From Hyaloscypha bicolor E (taxonomy: Eukaryota; Ascomycota; Leotiomycetes; Helotiales; Hyaloscyphaceae): a stretch of DNA of 64,000 nt. The notes under the pieces were generated by a model. It ran no database searches, had not been told where the DNA came from, and worked only from the letters and a program-made list of their open reading frames with translations. This document shows positions 57,266-64,000 of this stretch, piece by piece. The DNA lies in assembly GCF_002865645.1 (NCBI RefSeq), contig NW_020194539.1, positions 185,026 through 249,025 of the forward strand, written 5' to 3'. A program made the translations under genes and the position numbers. Each line of letters starts with the position of its first letter. The stretch's first letter is position 1.

Positions 57266-58984
57266 CTCTATCCTTAAAGGAAGTAGTTTAATAAGTAATT
57301 ATATCTCGAAATCTGCGAAATATATAACCCCTTACTAAAGCTATTCCTATAGAGGAAATTAAATAGATTAACCCTAATATAGGTAATAGTAAAGGCTTAT
57401 CTAATACTTTTAATAGGGCCTCTTAGAAGCCTCCGAGAGCTAGTAATAATAATATAAATAATCCTGGTAATAATTAAGATACCGAAATTAATACCCGAAT
57501 TACTACTATCTAAGCTATAGAATAGGGCTTATATACTAAAGTTAAAGTACTTTAATAAAAGCAAGAATTAGTAAATATAATTAACTAATATATCTTATAG
57601 TTAGAGTAATATAAGAGTATTTTTAAAGATACCTTATAGTTTATTATATCTTATAGAAACTCTATTTATAAGTCTATCCTATTTTCTTTAGTAATTCCTA
57701 TTAGGGAACTTCCTAAAATAGGATTAGAACTTACTTTCTTTTCTAATATAATAAGTTTTAAGAGTAATCTTAATATTATTTATTAGAAGCTATTATATAA
57801 TATTCTAAAGATATATTTAGACTAAAAGAAGCTTCTTAAGGTCTAGATACCTGACTTATATTATAGAAAGTTCCTTAAGAAATAGAGAATATTTATATTT
57901 TTCTAGAAAATAGTTTTTAGGACCTAACTTTAGACTTATAATAGATATTTTTCTAGAATTAACTCTATTATAAATGCCCTTAGAAACAAATCTTATAATA
58001 CTTGGGAGGCTATAATAAAATAAAGCCTATTATTATATAAGATTTATTAGAAGTAATTTAAGGCCTATTTAGCTAATATATTCTAAGTATCTTAAACCTA
58101 TTAATAAGATATCTTTAAGAAATTCCGAGATCTTTATTAGAAAAATAATAAGATAATTACTAAGTTATATATTCGGATAATTAGTCTCAAAATTAACTAG
58201 AACCTATATTCTAAAAAGAACCGGATTTGAACTCTTAATATTATTTTATCTAATTATAAGATTTATTAGATACTTATATCTATTCTCTTAGGAAATAAGA
58301 TAGTATCTATTTCCGAATAGCTTAAGAAAGCTTAGAAAACAGAATATACTATTTATTCTAAATTAAGAAAAGTAAAGATAAGAAAGTCTAATAAAAGTAA
58401 CTCTATCTCTAAAGACCCTAACTTAGTAAATTCTAATTTATAAGGCTATTAAAAAAGGAAGAATAAGTTCCGAAAATTATATAAGAAATCCTTAAATAAT
58501 ATTTTAGCCTTTTTAAAGCTTTAATAAAGTACTAGTTCTATTTCAGATATAGTTTATTAGACTTATAAATAGAAAAAATATTTTTTAGGAAATATAAAAT
58601 ATTCTAAGTATACTAAATAGGCTTAGTAAAACCCTAATAAGGCTAAAACTATAAAAAAGTTAAGGTATTTATAAAAGCAGGTTAATATTATAGCTATAGA
58701 AAAGTATTCTAAAAGAAACTCTTCTAAGAAATAGAAAAAAGAGAAAGCCAAATCTTAAATATTAATAATTTTAACTATAATAAAAAAGATATATTATTTT
58801 ATATAATTATTTAAATAAGATTAATATAGCCAGAAATAGGTATCTTAGAAATATATAATAGACTTAGTAATACTAGATTAGATTATAACTTCTTTAATAA
58901 TAATTAGGCTTAAAGCCAGGGCTTTATTACCTTAGCTAAATATAATTAAGAATTTATAACCTTTTATAAAAACTAATTTAAGAT

Positions 58985-59293
58985 CTATTAAGCTATAAGA
59001 TATTTATTAGTAAGTAATAAGATAATAAAATAAATTAGTATATTATAAAACTATAGTATTAAATTTAGTATAGAACTAATCTCTGTTTCTCTTATAAGGT
59101 CCAGGGAAGCCTCTTCTAAATAGGAGGCCCTAATAGCATATATATAATTAGTAATTTATAAGCCTAATATATATAATATAAATAATAGTTAGTTGGGATA
59201 TTAAAGAACTACCGAATTCCCTAATTAATACCTGTAATATCCGAGGTTTATTATATGCCCTTAAGTTATATATAATTCTATATATATTATAAC
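58985..59293 (-). repeat. Right terminal inverted repeat
   Basis: It carries the RIP-mutated version of the left arm (for example CCTGTAATATCCGAGG for CCTGCGATATCCGAGG). Confidence 0.75.
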
Positions 59294-61200
59294 TATATCT
59301 CCTTTCTAGGATCTTATTTCTAAGATTTATTAATTTATTCTAGTAAATATTTAATTAATTATTTATTTAATTAATATAAACTTCTAGTATCTTAAGAAAT
59401 AGTTTTACTAATATAATCTAGATAATAAATATAAAAATTATCTAATTAAATTAGGGCTAAGTAAATAAAAAGAAAAAGTAATTATACCTCAGATATAGGG
59501 GCTAGCTAGTAATCGTAATTTTATTTAAGATCTAAGTATTCTAATTAGCTTAATTTAAAATACTAAGGTATTATCTTACGAAATTAATATTATTTATTAG
59601 ATTTTGTATTAAAATAATCTAAATAGCTATATAGAAAGTATTTAATAAATATTTATATAAGAAACTTATATAAATGTTTCTAAAGTTCTAGAGATTATTT
59701 ACGGACTTCTGGAAATATATATTAATTAGTTATACTAGTTTCTAATTAGAACTAGTATAAAAACTAGTAATTAATCTAGATAATTCTCTATTTCTATAAA
59801 AGAATCTCTTTATATTATTATATACTTTTTTCTTTTCTAATAACTATATATATAACTTTTTCTATTATTACTTTCTAGCCTCTTTTTCTATCCTTTTCTA
59901 AATCTTCTTTAATTATTTTTAATTAATTCCATAATATCTTTTTCTGGCTTTATTATTTATTCCTATAATAATAAATATAAAAATAATCTTATAGCCTTCT
60001 TTTCTATTACTAGTAAATACTTAAAATATTTTAAGTATTTACTTATTAATTTCTTTATCTTATATATTATAATATCTAGTAAGAAAAATTATAATTATTA
60101 TAATAAGAATTCTAAGTCTTATATATTAGTAAGTTCTTTAGCTTTAATATCTATTAAAGCTAATATAATTTCAAATTTCTTACTATTTATTAAAGGCTTA
60201 CTAGTTCTAGAAAAATATTATTATAACTTTTAAGAAATTTCTTAAAATATATTCTAAATAATATTATATTAATAAGAATAATACTATTAATTAGATTTTC
60301 GAAAACTAGAAAAATATTAATAAGCTTTAGAATTCTTCTTTTTATCTTAATAAAGCAAATAATAATACTATTTAGGTTAGTATCCTAAAAATAAGTTTTT
60401 TCTAATATATTTAAATACTTACTAATTTCTTAAAGAAATACTATAATATTTACTTTTAAAGTATTAATCTTATTACTAAGCTTACTATTAAGATTACTAA
60501 ATAATCTATTACTAGTATTTCAAGTATTAATAATATAATACTTATAGCTATTTAGGATCTAATTTTAGAAATTCGGGCCTTTTATAAGATATATATAATT
60601 ATTATAAGTTTCTTATTTATTTCTTTTAATATTCTTAATACTAATATTATTATAATATAATTATATTTTATTAAGAAATAAGTAAATTCCGGAAAGTATT
60701 AGCTAATTCTTTACTAAGTTCTAAATAAGGCTAGTATTTAATATTTTTATTTTAGAAATTAGAAATTTATAGAAATTAGAAATTATTTATTTAAGATATT
60801 TATAACTAGTCTACCTATAATAAATCTTTCTTAATCCTAAATTTTTTTCTAATAATTTAAATATAATTCTTATAAACCTTAATAAAACCCTAAAAACCCT
60901 TTATAAGTAAAAAACCTAGAAAAAGAATATCTTTATTATTATTCTAGGCCTTTTTTTTAGCTATCTAGATTCTTTCTTTCTTTTAAATAGCCTTTTTCTT
61001 AGTAATTCAGAATTCTTTTTAATCTTAAAAGATTATTAAAAAGTAATTTCAGATTCTAAATTATAGTTTTAGTTATATAATTTCAGAAGTTTCTTAGAAT
61101 TTTTAAGATTAAAGAAAATAAATAACTAGATATTATAATTTTTAGGCCAGACTTTTTATTTAATTAAATACTATTATTTCTTATTTCTATTATTTTATTA
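59294..61200. other. AT-rich RIP-type DNA
   Basis: Probably the 3' part of the Gypsy element to the right (end of pol, 3' LTR). I could not identify an LTR boundary or a chromodomain remnant. Confidence 0.4.
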
Positions 61201-62949
61201 GTAATTAATAATAGCTTCTATTTCCTATTTTTATTTTTTATTATTATTTACTAATTTCGGAAGTTCTTTAAAAAAATATAAATATAGTTCCTAATTCTTT
61301 TTTATTATATATTTTTTAAAAAAAGAAATATAGAAAATTAAATATAAATAATTATATATACTTAATAGTTTTAATTTATATATTAAATTACTAATATATT
61401 TAAGAATCCTAAATAAATCTATAAATTTTAGCTTAAGCTTTTCTATTTTAAGTTTAATATTTCTTATTAATAGTATTATTTAGGCTTTTTTAGAATAGTA
61501 TTTAATTAACTAGTACTTATTATAATAGATTTCCCGGTTATTTTATATATAATATTATAAATTCTTAAGCTTTCTCTATTTTACTTTAAGGATTTCTACC
61601 CTTTTATATATAGCTAGTATCTTTTTTATAATCCTATTCTTAAGATTTTATAGAAATTAAGAGTAATATTTATAATATATATAAAAAAATATATTTTATA
61701 AAATATAATATTTTAAATTATTATATATAAATTTCATAAAAAATAACTTTTTAAACTAGTTATTTTTTTAGGTATTATAATAATATCTTAGATAGTATTT
61801 TAGGGCCTAGTTTTGCTTTTTTATTTAATTATTTATCTGAGAATAATAAGCTATATTTAAATATTATTTATATATTAAATAAAAATAAAAAGTAAATTAG
61901 AACTAGCTAGTAAATACTATTTCTTAGTCAGAAATAATTTTATTAAAAAAGCTAAAAATTAAGAAAATATATTTTTATATAATTTTAGTAAGCTCTAGAA
62001 AGTTAATAGTCTTATAATATATAATATATCTTATTATTTTAAAATACTAGTTAATAATTATAAGAATTATATTAAAATCGAGACCTTTTACTAGGTTTTT
62101 ATATAGTAATAAACCTATAATAAAATTTATAAAGATCTTATCCTAAGATCTTTTAGGCTATAATAAATTATTAAATAAATTATATAATAAATACTTCTTT
62201 ACCTTAACTTTCTAGTAAATATTATATTTTTAATAATAATTATAAATATTTCCTTTTATATTCTCCTAATATTAGAACTTTCTAAGAAGCTTAAGAGTTT
62301 TCTTTATTTTATAATATCTAGCTATTAGGTTATTATAATAAAGCTTTATAACTTCTTAATATAAAGCAGGATTATTAGATATAATAATTTTTAAATAATA
62401 CCTAAATAAACCCGAATTATTTTTCCAGATTTCTTTTCCCTTAATATCTTTTTTACTAAATCTCTATTTTATAATATTCTAATATTAAGAATTATTTCTC
62501 TAAGCTATCTAGATAATATCTAGAAGAAATTTAGATAAAGAGGCTAGTACTATAGCTCTTTTAGTAGCTATATATATTTATATATAAGGAATTAGGTATT
62601 TATAATTATCTAATTTAAAAACTTAAAAACCCGAGAAATCTTTAGTTCTATTAAATAATATAGTTATAAATACCCTTATTACCTTAGCTATAATAGTAGA
62701 GCCTTTAAGATATCTTCCTATATCTTATTTCTTAACTAATTCTATAATTAAGGAATTTATAAGATAATTTATTTATTTATCTTATAATAAATATTTTTTC
62801 TTAGCTACTATAAATATAATAAATATTAAATAATACTTATTCTAAAAAGGAAACTCTTTAGATATTTATAAGAATCTCTAAATTATAACTATAAAAGCTT
62901 TTTTTAACTTATTCTAAAAGATTAGAAGCCAAGTTATATTAATAGAACC

Positions 62950-63360
62950 TTTTTTATAATTAGGTTTTCTACTAGGTCTATTTACTAGATTTAAGGCACT
63001 TCTATAATAAATAATATTAAAATTATATATTATAAGATATATTACCTAATATACTTAATAGCTCTCTAGATACTTTATTTTTATAAAGTATTAGAGGTTA
63101 TTATAATCTATAATAACCTTAATTATAAACCTGAATTCTTTAAGATAATAGTACTAATATTTAAAAACTTTAATAATTATAAGTAGCTTTCTATTATAGG
63201 TACTATAATTATATTTAGCTCCGGAAAGTTTCCGGAACTAGAATATTATTAGATATTAGTATTTTTTTGGGCTATTACTAGAATTAACTTATTATAAAAT
63301 AATATTAGTAATTATAAATTTTAATATATTAGTTTTAATATAAATTTTCTTAAAAGAGTT
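62950..63360 (-). pseudogene. Gypsy RNase H fragment
   Basis: YNRKLLIIIKVFKYWYYYL corresponds to the usual YDKELLAIVxAFxxWRxYL block, followed by a VIIDYNNL relic of the TDHKNL motif. Confidence 0.8.
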
Positions 63361-63399
63361 AAAATAAACTAGGATAAGTATTATAATAAAAGCTTTTTT

Positions 63400-64000
63400 T
63401 AAAGTCTTAAAGCTTTTAGCTATTTTATTTATTTATATAAAGAAACCGGATTTCTGGCTCTTTTCTATTTCTTTTAAGAAATCTATTAAGCCTATAATTA
63501 CCTGAAAATAATAGTAAATAAACCTATAGTAGAAATTAGTAAATCTAAGAAATATTTAAATATTATAGAATAATTCTGGTTCTAGCTATTTAATAATACT
63601 ATAAATTTATTTAGGATTTATATAAATATTTTCTATTCTAATAAAAAAGCCTAAAAATTCAATTTCCTTAATATTAAACTTATATTTACTAAGTTTATAA
63701 AACAGGTTATTTTTATATAGCCTAATAAATATCTAGTAAATATAATTATAGTATTTATTTTTATTTTAGAAATAAATAAGAATATTATCTAAATAAATAA
63801 CTATAAAATAATCTAGAAACCTTATAAATATAGTATTAATATATATTTAAAATATAACTAGTATATTAGCTAGTCTAAAAAATATTATAAGATATTTAAA
63901 ATAGCTATAGTAGGTCCTAAAAGCCGTCTTTTACTTATATTTTTTATAAATTCTTATCTAATAATATATATTCTTAAAATCTAGCTTTATAAAGATCTTA
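63400..64000 (-). pseudogene. Gypsy reverse transcriptase fragment
   Basis: The YLDD-type catalytic loop survives as YLDN, consistent with a RIP-type G-to-A change in an Asp codon. In-frame stops are frequent throughout. Confidence 0.82.

Larger units (their letters stand above)
56957..59293. mobile_element. Decayed transposon with about 310-bp terminal inverted repeats
   Basis: The left end (56957 to about 57265) and the right end (about 58985-59293) are reverse complements of each other over roughly 310 bases, allowing for C-to-T/G-to-A changes. The outermost bases are GTTGTAATGTGTATAGGG on the left and its decayed complement ending ATTATAAC on the right. TA flanks both sides (56955-56956 and 59294-59295), as in Tc1/mariner-type insertion, though TA in AT-rich DNA is weak evidence. 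The 1.7-kb interior is stop-saturated; a Lys-rich plus-strand end near 58720-58760 hints at a former ORF. The superfamily is not identified. Confidence 0.75.
61200..64000 (-). mobile_element. RIP-degraded Ty3/Gypsy retrotransposon, cut by right window edge
   Basis: The coding strand is minus, so gag, protease and the start of reverse transcriptase lie beyond base 64000. From 64000 down to about 63400 the minus strand reads a Gypsy reverse transcriptase through many stops: KLDFKN, KTAFRT, FRLANI, the catalytic-loop relic YLDNILIY and LYKNNLFYKLSKYKFN, then EIEFLGF and FLRFTNFYYRF. From about 63360 to 62950 follows RNase H (YNRKLLIIIKVFKYWYYYL). Integrase should follow toward about 61700 but is too decayed to show motifs by eye. 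The left boundary is approximate. It is nonfunctional. Confidence 0.85.

Noticed and set aside
1..64000. tRNA genes, rRNA, CRISPR arrays, bacterial-type operons
   Set aside because: No tRNA T-loop/acceptor pattern, no rRNA core and no spaced repeats were seen. Promoter and intron structure is eukaryotic throughout.

Overview
The window is nuclear DNA of a filamentous ascomycete (Pezizomycotina). Genes carry short introns, mostly 47-65 nt, with GT(A/G)NGT donors, CTAAC/CTGAC branch points and NAG acceptors. The gene set is fungal: CFEM, HET, 2EXR, Slx9, Pam17, Uba4 and a fungal LAG1-type ceramide synthase. The repeats show heavy C-to-T/G-to-A decay typical of repeat-induced point mutation (RIP). 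A leotiomycete-like fungus is possible, but the sequence alone does not prove it.

Layout. 1-714: 5' part of a CFEM-like membrane protein, cut by the left edge. 3374-5993: two small paralogous genes of an unrecognised family. 6268-6840: broken kinase C-lobe. 6872-16376: an AT-rich transposon graveyard. It holds a complete Ty1/Copia element (8198-14528, 307-bp LTRs, TTAAT target duplication) and five solo LTR-type relics, every one with an identifiable 5-bp target-site duplication. 16854-19529: HET-domain gene with decapeptide repeats, followed upstream by telomere-like and inverted repeats. 20701-22214: ceramide synthase. 22894-23979: doubtful ORFs. 26208-28369: seven-exon sugar transporter. 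31017-34045: convergent pair of a 2EXR protein and a possible papain-like-fold protein.

35797-51088 is a dense block of mostly housekeeping genes: a 1777-residue SYCP2/Red1-like candidate, a NEDD8 protease, a TIM-barrel dehydratase/isomerase, Slx9, Uba4, Pam17 and a chromodomain protein. 51925-55559 holds an intact gene joining a Helo-like/STAND N-terminal region to a retropepsin-like C-terminal region, followed by two decayed relatives. From about 56950 to the right edge the DNA is again AT-rich: a terminal-inverted-repeat element (56957-59293), then a decayed Ty3/Gypsy element running off the window.

The genes do not form an obvious pathway cluster. The best candidates for undescribed biology are the small MS[E/Q] paralog pair, the Helo-like/retropepsin fusion with its decayed copies, and the short LTR-like elements that stay nearly unmutated inside RIP-destroyed DNA. 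Exon structures were worked out by hand from splice signals and reading frame. All complete spliced models below are exact multiples of three.
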